From NCBI GenBank assembly GCA_036496605.1, contig DASXKV010000054.1, positions 62,001-126,000 of the forward strand: a DNA stretch of 64,000 bases, in the 5' to 3' direction. Source of the stretch: Gemmatimonadaceae bacterium. Its GTDB lineage: Bacteria > Gemmatimonadota > Gemmatimonadetes > Gemmatimonadales > Gemmatimonadaceae. Below, one piece after another: positions 30,635 to 39,165 of the stretch (position 1 is its first letter; each line of letters starts with the position of its first letter). The position numbers were made by a program, and so were the translations under genes. The notes under the pieces are model-generated. The model saw only the letters and a program-made list of their open reading frames with translations. It did no database searches and had not been told where the DNA came from.

Positions 30635-31549
30635 TCAGTAGACAGCGAGATCAACGCCGGCGACCACATTCCCATTGAACCTCGACCGCACCTCCGCGAC
30701 GATCTCGTCAGCCGTCTCACCGAAGAACAAGAGATGGCTGAGTACGAGGAGCTTCGGTCGCGCACGCGTCGCGACGTCGCCTAGCTCGGTGCCGGAAGTA
30801 TGGAACGTCGAGTGGTAGCGCTGAGCGTCCGCGGGCAAGCCGTCGAAGCCCTTCTTCGAGTAGACCTCGTGCACGAGCACATCGCACCCGTTACACGCGT
30901 CGACAATCGAATCGCTCGGCCGGGTATCGCCCGACACGACGATGCTCCGCCCGGCGGCGTCGAAGCGATAGCCGAACGCGTTTTTCCAGCTGCCATGTGA
31001 CACGCGAAACGCTTTCACGGTGACGTTCGAGTCGCGATATACCTCGCCCGGCGCGACCTCGTGCACGATGATTCGATAGGCGCTGGAATCGCCGTGTTCG
31101 AGACCGTGTATGCGGAGGTCGATGTCTTCGCGATACGCCCTGAGCAGATTGTCGACCATCGCGCGAGTGCCCGGCGGGCCGTACACGTGCAGCGGTCCTT
31201 TCCGGTGCATGACGGCTGGCGTCAGCATCAGATCCGGCAAGCCCAAGGTGTGGTCGGAGTGCAGGTGCGTAATGAAAACATGGCGCAGGTTGGCGACGCG
31301 CAGCGCCGCGATCGAGTCCTGCCGCGCCGCCGCGGTCGCACGCCTGACGATTCCAGGGCCCGCGTCGACGAGATACGACGCGCCGTTGATTACGATCGCG
31401 AGGCCCGGTCCACTGCGCTCGGGATCGGGGATCGGCGTCCCCGTCCCAAGCAGCACCACCCGTGCTCGCGTCGTGTCGCGCGTGGCCTGCGCGGCACCGA
31501 TGCTCGCGAGCGCAACGCTGGCCATGACTGAAAGCAATGTCAATCGCAT
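30635..31549 (-). CDS. Exported MBL-fold metallohydrolase (RNase Z-like)
   Basis: The protein has 304 residues from ATG 31549, with GAAGGA about 8 bases upstream. It has a signal peptide (MRLTLLSVMASVALASIGAAQ). The metal motif is THLHSDH at His95-x-His97-x-Asp99-His100. Downstream ligands are probably His in VSHGSW, Asp in VVSGDTRPSD and His in VLSHLLFF. The arrangement GTGTPIPDPERSGPG and GPPGTRAMVDNLL is that of the tRNase Z/arylsulfatase-like branch. The signal peptide argues against tRNA processing and for a periplasmic esterase/sulfatase-like activity. Confidence 0.88.
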   Translation of the reverse strand: MRLTLLSVMASVALASIGAAQATRDTTRARVVLLGTGTPIPDPERSGPGLAIVINGASYLVDAGPGIVRRATAAARQDSIAALRVANLRHVFITHLHSDHTLGLPDLMLTPAVMHRKGPLHVYGPPGTRAMVDNLLRAYREDIDLRIHGLEHGDSSAYRIIVHEVAPGEVYRDSNVTVKAFRVSHGSWKNAFGYRFDAAGRSIVVSGDTRPSDSIVDACNGCDVLVHEVYSKKGFDGLPADAQRYHSTFHTSGTELGDVATRARPKLLVLSHLLFFGETADEIVAEVRSRFNGNVVAGVDLAVY

Positions 31550-31670
31550 GAAGTTGGTCCTTCGTTGTTCCATCTTGGAGCGTGTTCGGGATTCTTGAAC
31601 AGATCGATGACCTTGGGAAGGTCATAAGACAAGCGAATGCGAGGTCCATGTCATCGGACCTCGAGTCGCT

Positions 31671-31790
31671 GCCATCCGACCACGAGTCGCGGTCATCTGT
31701 CCCTGGCCCCCGTGCCATCCGACCACGAGTTGCGGTTCTCTGTCCTGGACCCCGTGCCATCCGACCACGTCTCGATGTCTCCTATCCTCA
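31671..31790. repeat. Short tandem repeat, about 2.5 units of 42-43 bp
   Basis: The core GCCATCCGACCACG starts at 31671, 31714 and 31756, and the sequence between (GAGTYGCGGT..CTGTCC.TGG..CCC) is also conserved. The gap between the MBL gene and the exonuclease gene is 314 bases (31550-31863). I see no other gene or element in it, apart from this repeat and a degenerate half unit at about 31651. The units are contiguous with no unique spacers, so it is not a CRISPR array. Confidence 0.7.
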
Positions 31791-31863
31791 ACTTTCTGTG
31801 TGCTGTCCTCGACTCGCCGAGCGGTGACCGCGTCCGGTCGGCGACCACTTCTAGATTTCGACC

Positions 31864-32898
31864 GTGCTCCTCACCGTCACCGACCGCGGCCTGTACTGTG
31901 AGGCCGGCGATTTCTATGTCGATCCCTGGCTGCCGGTACCGCGCGCGGTTATCACCCACGCGCATGGCGATCATGCGCGCTGGGGCTGCGACACCTACCT
32001 CGGCGCGCGCGATGGAGAGCGCGTTCTGCGCACACGCCTCGGCGTTGGCGCGACGATTCGCTTCGCGAGCTACGGCGAGCCGGTCAACCTCAATGGCGTG
32101 CGCGTGTCGCTGCACCCGGCGGGCCACATTCTCGGATCGGCGCAAGTGCGCATTGAGCACGCCGGCGAGGTGTGGGTGGTCTCCGGCGATTACAAGACGG
32201 AGCCAGACAGCACCTGCGCGCCGTTCGAACCGCTCCGCTGCCACACGTTCGTCACCGAATCGACGTTCGGGCTGCCCATTTATAGGTGGTCGCCCGAGGC
32301 TGTCGCCCTCGACGAGATTCGCGGTTGGTGGCGAACGAACGCCGCGTTGAGCCGTGCATCCGTGCTGTTCGCATACTCATTAGGTAAGGCCCAGAGGATA
32401 CTTGCCGGCCTCCGCGATGAAGACATCGGGCCGATCTATACGCACGGCGCGATCGAACGGCTCAATCGCGATTATCGGGATTCCGGCGTCGCGATAGCCG
32501 ACACGATCTATGCGAGCGCGCTCCCGCGCAGACACGACTTCTCGAATGGACTCATTCTCGCGCCCCCGTCCGCGGGTGGATCGCTCTGGCTCCGTCGCTT
32601 TGGTGCGATCTCGACCGGATTTGCGAGCGGCTGGATGCGCGTCCGCGGGGCCCGAAGGCGACGGACGATCGATCGGGGCTTCGTACTCTCCGATCACGCG
32701 GATTGGCCGTCGTTGCTCGATGCGATCGCCGCGACGGGCGCCGAACGCGTGTGGGTGACGCACGGCTATCGCGGACCCGTCGTGAAGTGGCTCGTCGAGC
32801 ACGGCGTCGAGGCGGAATCGGTGGTCAGTGGGTGGGAGGGCGAAGGAGAGACCGAACTTCTGGATCTCGCCGTCGCCGGCGAGGAGATCGTCGAGTGA
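31864..32898 (+). CDS. Ligase-associated DNA exonuclease (MBL/beta-CASP)
   Basis: The protein has 344 residues from GTG 31864. The MBL motif is THAHGDH at His32-x-His34-x-Asp36-His37; later ligands are in LHPAGHILGSAQ and VVSGDYKTE. A beta-CASP region follows (ESTFGLPIYRW, LFAYSLGKAQRIL) and it ends with VLSDHADWPSLLDAI and WVTHGY. These are the features of the exonuclease that accompanies bacterial ATP-dependent ligases and processes 3' ends. Its stop overlaps the ligase start (GTGA), so the two are translationally coupled. It heads a six-gene same-strand run to 39142. Confidence 0.92.
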   Translation: MLLTVTDRGLYCEAGDFYVDPWLPVPRAVITHAHGDHARWGCDTYLGARDGERVLRTRLGVGATIRFASYGEPVNLNGVRVSLHPAGHILGSAQVRIEHAGEVWVVSGDYKTEPDSTCAPFEPLRCHTFVTESTFGLPIYRWSPEAVALDEIRGWWRTNAALSRASVLFAYSLGKAQRILAGLRDEDIGPIYTHGAIERLNRDYRDSGVAIADTIYASALPRRHDFSNGLILAPPSAGGSLWLRRFGAISTGFASGWMRVRGARRRRTIDRGFVLSDHADWPSLLDAIAATGAERVWVTHGYRGPVVKWLVEHGVEAESVVSGWEGEGETELLDLAVAGEEIVE

Positions 32899-34490
32899 AG
32901 CGTTTCGCCGCGCTGGTCGCCGCAATAGACGAGACCACGCGTACGAGCGAGAAGATCGACGCGATGGTCGAATACTTCACACATGCTCAACCCGCGGACG
33001 CGGCGTGGGCCGTTCATTTTCTCAGTGGGGAGAGGCCGAAGCGGCTCATTCCGGTGCGTCGGCTCACCGAGTGGGCGACGCAGGCGAGTGGCATCGCGCC
33101 GTGGCTGTTCGACGAGTGCTATACCGCGGTCGGCGATCTCGCGGAGACGATCACGCTCCTCCTCCCGGAAAGGGACACCGCCGTCGCACGTCCACTGCAT
33201 GTGTGGATCGAAGAGTATCTCCTGGCGCTCGCCGGTCGAGACGATGGCGAGCAACGCGAGGCCATCCTGACCTCGTGGCGTGAGCTGCCGAGCGGCGAGC
33301 GCTTCGTGTGGAACAAGCTCATCACCGGCGGATTCCGCGTCGGCGTGTCACAGCCGCTCGTCATTCGGGCCCTTTCGCGAGCAAGTGGTATCGCCGAAGG
33401 TGTCATCGCGCACCGCCTAACGGGCAACTGGCAACCGAGCGCCGGGTCGTGGACGGCACTGATCGCGGTCGAGACCAACGACGCCGACATTTCGCGGCCC
33501 TATCCGTTCTTCCTCGCCTACGCGCTCGAGGAGAGCATCGAATCGCTCGGCGACATCGCTTCCTGGCAAGCGGAATGGAAGTGGGATGGCGTTCGCGCGC
33601 AACTCGTGCGCCGCGACGGACGAACGTTTCTCTGGTCACGTGGCGAGGAGCTCGTGACGGATCGTTTTCCCGAGATCAGCCAAGTCGCCGAGTGGCTGCC
33701 GGATGGCACAGTACTGGACGGCGAGATCATGCCGTGGCGCGATGGCTGTCCGCTCCCCTTCGCCCAGCTGCAGCGCCGCATTGGACGTAAGTCGTTAGGC
33801 GCGAAGATCCTCGAGGAAGTACCGGTGGTGCTCGTCGTCTACGACCTGCTCGAGGTCGCGGGTAAGGATGTTCGCGAGCAGCCCTTCTCATGGCGTCGCG
33901 CGCAGATCGTCGAGCTGCTTCAGGACCTGCGCGTCAACGGGAGGCTCATTCTCTCCCCCGCCGTGGCGGCGACAAGCTGGGCCGAGATCCGAGACGCCTG
34001 GGCCGGCGCGCGCGAGATGCACGCGGAGGGGTTGATGCTTAAGCGGCTGGACGCACCGTACGGCGTCGGACGCCGGCGCGGCGGTTGGTGGAAATGGAAA
34101 GTGCAGCCCTACGCCGTAGACGCTGTGATGATCTACGCACAAGCGGGCCACGGCCGCCGAGCGTCGCTCAATACGGATTACACTTTTGCCGTGTGGGATG
34201 GCGGCGCGCTCGTGCCCTTTGCAAAGGCATACTCGGGCCTAAGCGATGCGGAGATCCGGGACCTCGACGCGTGGATCCGTCGCAACACGGTCGAGAAGTT
34301 CGGTCCTGTGCGCAGCGTGAAGCCCGAGCAGGTCTTCGAGCTCGCGTTCGAGGGCATTCAGCCGAGCTCTCGGCACAAGTCCGGCGTCGCCGTTAGGTTC
34401 CCGCGGATCGTCCGTTGGCGAACGGACAAAAAGGCCGAGGACGCCGATACCTTGGCGACGCTTCGCTCGTTGATGCATACTCCACGTTGA
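32895..34490 (+). CDS. ATP-dependent DNA ligase
   Basis: The protein has 531 residues from GTG 32895. An N-terminal DNA-binding domain (about 1-195) precedes the nucleotidyltransferase core. The adenylated Lys229 is in EWKWDGVRAQL (motif I). Other motifs are LWSRGEELVTDRFPE, LDGEIMPW (motif III-like), AEGLMLKRLDAPYGVGRRRGGWWKWK (motifs IV-V) and a C-terminal OB domain. It seals nicks with ATP. It belongs to the bacterial repair-type ligases found with the MBL exonuclease; the partner helicase and PdeM phosphoesterase of that module are not in this window. Confidence 0.94.
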   Translation: MKRFAALVAAIDETTRTSEKIDAMVEYFTHAQPADAAWAVHFLSGERPKRLIPVRRLTEWATQASGIAPWLFDECYTAVGDLAETITLLLPERDTAVARPLHVWIEEYLLALAGRDDGEQREAILTSWRELPSGERFVWNKLITGGFRVGVSQPLVIRALSRASGIAEGVIAHRLTGNWQPSAGSWTALIAVETNDADISRPYPFFLAYALEESIESLGDIASWQAEWKWDGVRAQLVRRDGRTFLWSRGEELVTDRFPEISQVAEWLPDGTVLDGEIMPWRDGCPLPFAQLQRRIGRKSLGAKILEEVPVVLVVYDLLEVAGKDVREQPFSWRRAQIVELLQDLRVNGRLILSPAVAATSWAEIRDAWAGAREMHAEGLMLKRLDAPYGVGRRRGGWWKWKVQPYAVDAVMIYAQAGHGRRASLNTDYTFAVWDGGALVPFAKAYSGLSDAEIRDLDAWIRRNTVEKFGPVRSVKPEQVFELAFEGIQPSSRHKSGVAVRFPRIVRWRTDKKAEDADTLATLRSLMHTPR

Positions 34491-34505
34491 CAACTCTCTC
34501 ATCGT

Positions 34506-35129
34506 ATGACTTGTCGGCCCACGGCATTCCGACTGCATTCGCTGGCCCTCCCCCTCCTTCTGGGGTTGCAGACGACGGCCTGCAATACCGGCGATGGGCT
34601 CGATCCTGGCGACGTCAGCCATGTGCTGGTCACCTACAGCGGAGAGCGGAGCGGGACGTTCGACGCATCGGGACGGCCCGACAGCTCGACAAATGATAAC
34701 GTCATCGCGCGAGGAGACTACGCCGTGGGCGTCACATACGCCGGGACTACGCGCAGCGGTACCTTCAGCATCATCGCCGACGACGACGCCGGCGCGCCGT
34801 ACGGGAATATGCTGCTGTTCGGCTTCATACCGGCGCACACCGGAACGTACCCCTTGACGAGGGTTGTGACCGGGGCGCTGCTCTTCGGCGTCACCTGGGA
34901 GGGTCGGTCGTTCGGCGAAGACGCGTTCTACTCGATCGACAATGGGGAAATCACAGTTACGTCATACAGCTCGACGCGGGCGCAGGGCATGTTCACGGCC
35001 ACGGCGACTCACTATCAGTTCAATCCGAATCCTGTCGCGCTCGGCACCATCCACGTCGACGGAAAATTCAATGTTGCGTTCGACAACGTCGTTGCGATCT
35101 CCTACCGGTGCTACCTCTTTGCGTGTTGA
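34506..35129 (+). CDS. Lipoprotein of unknown function
   Basis: The protein has 207 residues. The signal ends in LQTTAC (lipobox Cys26). The mature part is beta-rich with many Thr/Ser/Gly: HVLVTYSGERSGTFDA, VTYAGTTRSGTFSI and ALGTIHVDGKFNVAF near the end. It carries a terminal Cys pair (YRCYLFAC) that could form a disulfide. It begins 15 bases after the ligase stop and ends one base before the next start, so it is inside the operon although functionally unrelated to DNA repair as far as can be seen. Confidence 0.75.
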   Translation: MTCRPTAFRLHSLALPLLLGLQTTACNTGDGLDPGDVSHVLVTYSGERSGTFDASGRPDSSTNDNVIARGDYAVGVTYAGTTRSGTFSIIADDDAGAPYGNMLLFGFIPAHTGTYPLTRVVTGALLFGVTWEGRSFGEDAFYSIDNGEITVTSYSSTRAQGMFTATATHYQFNPNPVALGTIHVDGKFNVAFDNVVAISYRCYLFAC

Positions 35130-35130
35130 T

Positions 35131-36678
35131 ATGAGCATGTGCGAAAGCGGACTGCGGCTTCTGGCGCTGCTCCTCTGCTGCGCGCTCCTCCCGGCACCGG
35201 CGCGTGCGCAACAGCCGGCACTCACCAGCGCCGATTCGGCTCTGGTCGGACGCATCCTTCTTGCCGAAGATCAGAGGGATGTGTCGAATCCGGCACTCGC
35301 CGAGGGCGCACGGCATCCCGATCAGCGAATTCAACTGCTCGCGCGTCGGGCAACGGCGCGTATTGGCGATCCGAAGTTCGCCTCGCGCGATTCCTTTCCG
35401 AAGTTGCCCGCTCCGCCTGCATATCAAGATCCCGCGTGGCGCCTTCGGTATCGGGCGCTCACGCCGAGCGACTGTCTCGCGTTGCGCGGGGCGCTCGCCG
35501 ACAGCGTGTGGGCGGTGCGCCTTCACGCCATCGATCTCGTGAGCGCAACGTGCGCCCACGATTCGCTCTGGACACGAGCGCTCATCACGTGGGTGCGCAC
35601 CGTCCCCCCTAACGCATCGCGGCTTCACGCCACGGCGTCGTGGCAACCGGCGGCGCACGCCTTGGTAGCGCTCGCGCGAACGCGCCCCGAAATCGGTCGA
35701 CGGATGCTTCCGGTTATTGCGCGCAAGCACACGGCGGCGCTGCGCGTCTACGCAGCGCGCACTGCCGCGATCCTCAACGATACGTCGGCGCTACGAACGC
35801 TGGCGCGCGATCCCGATGACAACGTCATGGAAGCGGCGATCGACGGCCTTAGCAAGGTCGCCGGTCATTCGGCGGACGACATCTATCTTCTCACCCTGAG
35901 CGCGCGCGGCTACCAGGCCGTTCGCGCCGCGGCGCGGGCGCTCGCCGGTTCGTCGCGCAAGGGTGAGGTCCTCAACGCCGCGCTCGCGGCCGAGCGACGA
36001 CTGCGGAACGATTCGAGCGAGACGTCGCGCGACGCGCGGCTCGCGCTGCTCGAGCGCGTGAGCGAACAGGCGGACCCCGCGCACGCAATGGCGATTGCTG
36101 CGCTCGCGACGGACTTCGATTGTGCGGTGGCGCAAGCCGCGGCGACGATTGCGGCGCGCCTGGCACCCACATCGGGAATGGCGCCGAAGTGCACGCGCCT
36201 TCCCGTTAGGCTCTCACCGGATGCCGTCGCGCTCGCATTGGGACGGGACGCGCGACTCCGCGTCGTCATGGCCGACTCGAGTGGCGGCGGCTCGTTCGTC
36301 GTTCGCCTGCGCGGCGACGTCGCACCCATTATGGCGGCGCGCATCCTCGAGCTCGCGCGCGCTCACTACTACGACGGTCTCACCTGGCAGCGCGTCGAAA
36401 CGGATTTCGTGATTCAAGGCGGCAGCCCGCACGCCAATGAGTACGCCGGCAACCCGCGCTTCATCCGCGACGAGCTCGGGACGGTGCCACACGTGCGTGG
36501 TGCAGTAGGGATGAGCACGCGCGGCCACGATACCGGCGACGCGCAGTGGTTCGTGAATCTGCGGGACAATCTTCGACTGAACGCGGACTACACGGTCTTC
36601 GGTGAGGTCGTAGAGGGAATCGATATCGTCGATGGTGTGCTCGAAGGTGACGTCATAGCGCGGATCGAAGTGCTGTAA
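35131..36678 (+). CDS. Exported cyclophilin-type peptidyl-prolyl isomerase with helical (HEAT-like) repeats
   Basis: The protein has 515 residues with a signal peptide (MSMCESGLRLLALLLCCALLPAPARAQ). Residues about 60-335 are short paired helices with Asp/Ala-rich turns (DPDDNVMEAAIDGLSKVAGHS, AVRAAARALAGSS), as in HEAT/PBS repeats. The last 150 residues are a cyclophilin: ILELARAHYYDGLTWQRVETDFVIQGG, then GTVPHVRGAVGMSTRG, DAQWFVNLRDN and YTVFGEVVEGIDIVDGV. Bacterial-type cyclophilins replace some active-site residues, and here Arg378-type FHR is QRVE, so catalysis may be weak. It probably assists folding of outer-membrane or periplasmic proteins. Confidence 0.88.
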   Translation: MSMCESGLRLLALLLCCALLPAPARAQQPALTSADSALVGRILLAEDQRDVSNPALAEGARHPDQRIQLLARRATARIGDPKFASRDSFPKLPAPPAYQDPAWRLRYRALTPSDCLALRGALADSVWAVRLHAIDLVSATCAHDSLWTRALITWVRTVPPNASRLHATASWQPAAHALVALARTRPEIGRRMLPVIARKHTAALRVYAARTAAILNDTSALRTLARDPDDNVMEAAIDGLSKVAGHSADDIYLLTLSARGYQAVRAAARALAGSSRKGEVLNAALAAERRLRNDSSETSRDARLALLERVSEQADPAHAMAIAALATDFDCAVAQAAATIAARLAPTSGMAPKCTRLPVRLSPDAVALALGRDARLRVVMADSSGGGSFVVRLRGDVAPIMAARILELARAHYYDGLTWQRVETDFVIQGGSPHANEYAGNPRFIRDELGTVPHVRGAVGMSTRGHDTGDAQWFVNLRDNLRLNADYTVFGEVVEGIDIVDGVLEGDVIARIEVL

Positions 36679-36728
36679 CCACATGACAGAGGCTTGCGAC
36701 GCGCTGGGCGGCGTCCCACACTAGCCGC

Positions 36729-37748
36729 ATGAGATTCCCACCACTTCTGCTCGCGCTCGTGACGCTCGGCGTCGGCGTGCACGAGACGCCGCACGGCACC
36801 ATCATCGCGAGCAACATGCGCGACAACACCGCCACGGTGATCGACGCGGCATCGGGCAAAGTGCTCGCGACCGTCACGACAAGCGAAGCGCCTCACGAAG
36901 TCGCGACGACCCACGACGGCAAATGGGCCGTCGTTAGCAACTATGGAACACGTGAGCGTCCGGGCAACAGCATTACGGTCATCGATCTGAACCGGCTCGT
37001 CGTGGCCCGCACCATCGACCTCGGCGAGTACCGTCGACCGCATGGGATGGCGTTCTTCCCCGGTGACACGCTGCTCGCAGTGACGTCGGAGGTGAGCCGC
37101 GCCGTGCTCCTCCTCGATTTCCGCAGCGGCAAAGTCATTGGCACCGTGCCGACGAGCGGGCGAACGTCGCACATGTTGGCGATGTCGTCGGCCGGCGACG
37201 AGCTGTTCACGACGAACATCGCCGATGGATCGATCAGCCGGCTCGACGTTGCGAAACGCTCAACGCGAATCGTCATTCCCGTTGCCAAACAAGTGGAAGG
37301 AATCGCGATCAGCCCAGACGGTAAACACGTGTGGGTTGGCAGCAATGCCGATGGAATTGTCGTCGTCATCGATACCGACAAAGGACAGCCGATCGACACG
37401 TTGATCGGCTTTGGGATCCCGTATCGGCTTGCCGTGTCACGCGACGGCGCGACGGCGATCGTGACCGATCCGTCCCGTGGTGAGGTCCGTATCTTCGATG
37501 CACGGACGCGCCGTCAGCGTTCTCTCATCACCGTCCCGCGCGGCGGCGTGCTGCCGACAGCAGAGGTTCCGGGTTCGCCGTCGCCCGAAGGAGTGACGAC
37601 GTCGCCGGACGGGCGCTGGGCGTTCGTGACGTTGCAGGGACGCAATCTCGTCGCCATGATCGATCTCCAGCAGGGCACCATCGTCGCCTATGCGCCGACC
37701 GGCACCTGGTCCGACGGAATCGCCTATTCGACGCTCGAGGTCCGTTGA
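36729..37748 (+). CDS. YVTN/YncE-like beta-propeller protein, exported
   Basis: The protein has 339 residues. A short N-terminal signal (MRFPPLLLALVTLGVGVHE) precedes a seven-bladed YVTN propeller: NTATVIDAASGKVLATV, NSITVIDLNRLVVARTI, AVLLLDFRSGKVIGTV, SISRLDVAKRSTRIV and GIVVVIDTDKGQPIDTL. The DGxxAxV/ISPDGKHVWVG outer strands are also visible. There are no catalytic residues; such proteins bind partners or nucleic acid, or serve as scaffolds. The stop overlaps the next ATG by one base (TGATG). Confidence 0.85.
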   Translation: MRFPPLLLALVTLGVGVHETPHGTIIASNMRDNTATVIDAASGKVLATVTTSEAPHEVATTHDGKWAVVSNYGTRERPGNSITVIDLNRLVVARTIDLGEYRRPHGMAFFPGDTLLAVTSEVSRAVLLLDFRSGKVIGTVPTSGRTSHMLAMSSAGDELFTTNIADGSISRLDVAKRSTRIVIPVAKQVEGIAISPDGKHVWVGSNADGIVVVIDTDKGQPIDTLIGFGIPYRLAVSRDGATAIVTDPSRGEVRIFDARTRRQRSLITVPRGGVLPTAEVPGSPSPEGVTTSPDGRWAFVTLQGRNLVAMIDLQQGTIVAYAPTGTWSDGIAYSTLEVR

Positions 37749-39142
37749 TGCTTCGTTACCTGATCCGCGCGGTAGTTGCGACCTCGTGCCTTCCGGTCGC
37801 GGCCCTCATCGCACAAGGCACGGTCATCGGAACCGTCACCGACAGCATCGGCCACCACCCGCTCGCGGGTGCGCTGGTGCAGATCGTCTCCGACTCGGCG
37901 AAGGTTTCCAGGAGCGCGAACTCGGACTCGCTCGGTGCGTTTCACTTCGATAGCGTCCCCGCGGGTTCGTACATCATCGGCTTCTTCCATCCCTCGCTCG
38001 ATAGTCTCGGCATCGAGCTCTCGCCGAGGCGTTTAGTCGTTAGGCAAGGAGAGACGGAAAGGGCCGCGCTGTCGATTCCGTCGGCGTGGACAATCGAGAC
38101 GCAGCTGTGCCATGCCGCACCGATGCGGGATTCGACTGGCTTGCTGCTCGGGCACGTCCGCGACGCCGACACGCAACAGCCGCGCGACGCAACGGTCACG
38201 GTGTTCTGGACGGAGCTCAGCATCGGTCAGGGCGGCATACAGCGCAACCGTCGACAGATTCCCGTAAAGACGGACGCCATGGGCTGGTTTGCGTTCTGCG
38301 GCCTTCCGAGCGACGCCGAGATAAGCGCGAGTGCGCAGGCCGGCGACGAGGCGAGCGGCGACGTGATCGTGCGCGTGCCGGCGGGCGGATTGTCGATGCG
38401 TGACTTCCTCGTGAGTAAGGCGGATTCTACCATCGCCGTTTACGCGGCCGGCGACACGACGCCCTCGGCGGCGCGCGTGCCCGTCGCGACGCTGCGTCGC
38501 GGCAATGCGCGCGTCAGCGGTGTTGTCCGCACTTACAAGGGAGAGCCCGTGAACAACGCCGAGGTGAGCGTTCCTGGTACGGGCGTGTATGGACGGACTC
38601 AGAAGGCCGGTGAGTTCGCGCTCGCTGGTCTCCCGGCGGGTACGCAGACGCTCGAGGTGCGCGTGATCGGCTTCGAGCCCAAGCACGTCATCGTCGATTT
38701 GACGCGAGACCACCTAACGACGATCCAGGTCGCGCTCGACCGGCCGGTACAGACGCTCGACGCGGTGAGGGTGTATGGCACCGGCAGCACGCGGCTCGCG
38801 GAGTTCGAGCGGCGGGTGAAGGCAGGCTTTGGCCACATTCTGACACCCGGGGACATCGAGAAGCGACACGCCACGCAGACGACCGATCTCTTCCGAACGG
38901 TTGTGGGGGTTCGCGTGGTGCCTGGACGCTTCGGCAACGTCGTGTTGCTGCGCAACTGCCGTCCCACAGTCTATCTGAACGGCATGCGCCTGGATGACAA
39001 CGCCGCCACGGAGATCGACCAGCTCGCGAATCCAGACGAGATCACCGGCATCGAGGTCTACACGACAGCTAGCAGGCCGATCGAGTTCTGGGGCAATAAC
39101 TGCGGTTCGGTCGTGATTTGGGCCGGGATGCTGCCGCGATAG
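37748..39142 (+). CDS. Carboxypeptidase-regulatory domains plus TonB plug domain, no barrel
   Basis: The protein has 464 residues with a signal peptide (to about residue 20, ALIAQ). Residues 22-95 form one CarboxypepD_reg/transthyretin-like domain (GTVTDSIGHHPLAGALVQIV), with a second degenerate one at about 125-215. A third spans about 255-335 (SGVVRTYKGEPVNNAEVSVPGTG and GEFALAGLPAGTQTLEVRVIGF). A plug-like domain follows at about 345-460 (ILTPGDIEKRHATQTTDLFRTVVGVRV), with one conserved Cys pair. It ends there: no 22-strand TonB barrel follows. It is coupled by TGATG to the YVTN gene and may work with it at the outer membrane. Confidence 0.8.
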   Translation: MLRYLIRAVVATSCLPVAALIAQGTVIGTVTDSIGHHPLAGALVQIVSDSAKVSRSANSDSLGAFHFDSVPAGSYIIGFFHPSLDSLGIELSPRRLVVRQGETERAALSIPSAWTIETQLCHAAPMRDSTGLLLGHVRDADTQQPRDATVTVFWTELSIGQGGIQRNRRQIPVKTDAMGWFAFCGLPSDAEISASAQAGDEASGDVIVRVPAGGLSMRDFLVSKADSTIAVYAAGDTTPSAARVPVATLRRGNARVSGVVRTYKGEPVNNAEVSVPGTGVYGRTQKAGEFALAGLPAGTQTLEVRVIGFEPKHVIVDLTRDHLTTIQVALDRPVQTLDAVRVYGTGSTRLAEFERRVKAGFGHILTPGDIEKRHATQTTDLFRTVVGVRVVPGRFGNVVLLRNCRPTVYLNGMRLDDNAATEIDQLANPDEITGIEVYTTASRPIEFWGNNCGSVVIWAGMLPR

Positions 39143-39165
39143 AGGGGCTAGGGGCTAACCCCTCT
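39141..39165. terminator. Bidirectional hairpin between convergent genes
   Basis: AGAGGGG (39141-39147) pairs with CCCCTCT (39159-39165), with loop CTAGGGGCTAA. The arms include bases of the stop codons of both convergent genes (plus-strand plug protein and minus-strand molybdenum hydroxylase). The AGGGGCTAGGGGCTA sequence recurs at 44725-44755 and 46993-47005. Confidence 0.6.

Noticed and set aside
31671-31790. Possible CRISPR array
   Set aside because: Units are 42-43 bp and directly contiguous, imperfect, with no unique spacers and no cas genes nearby.
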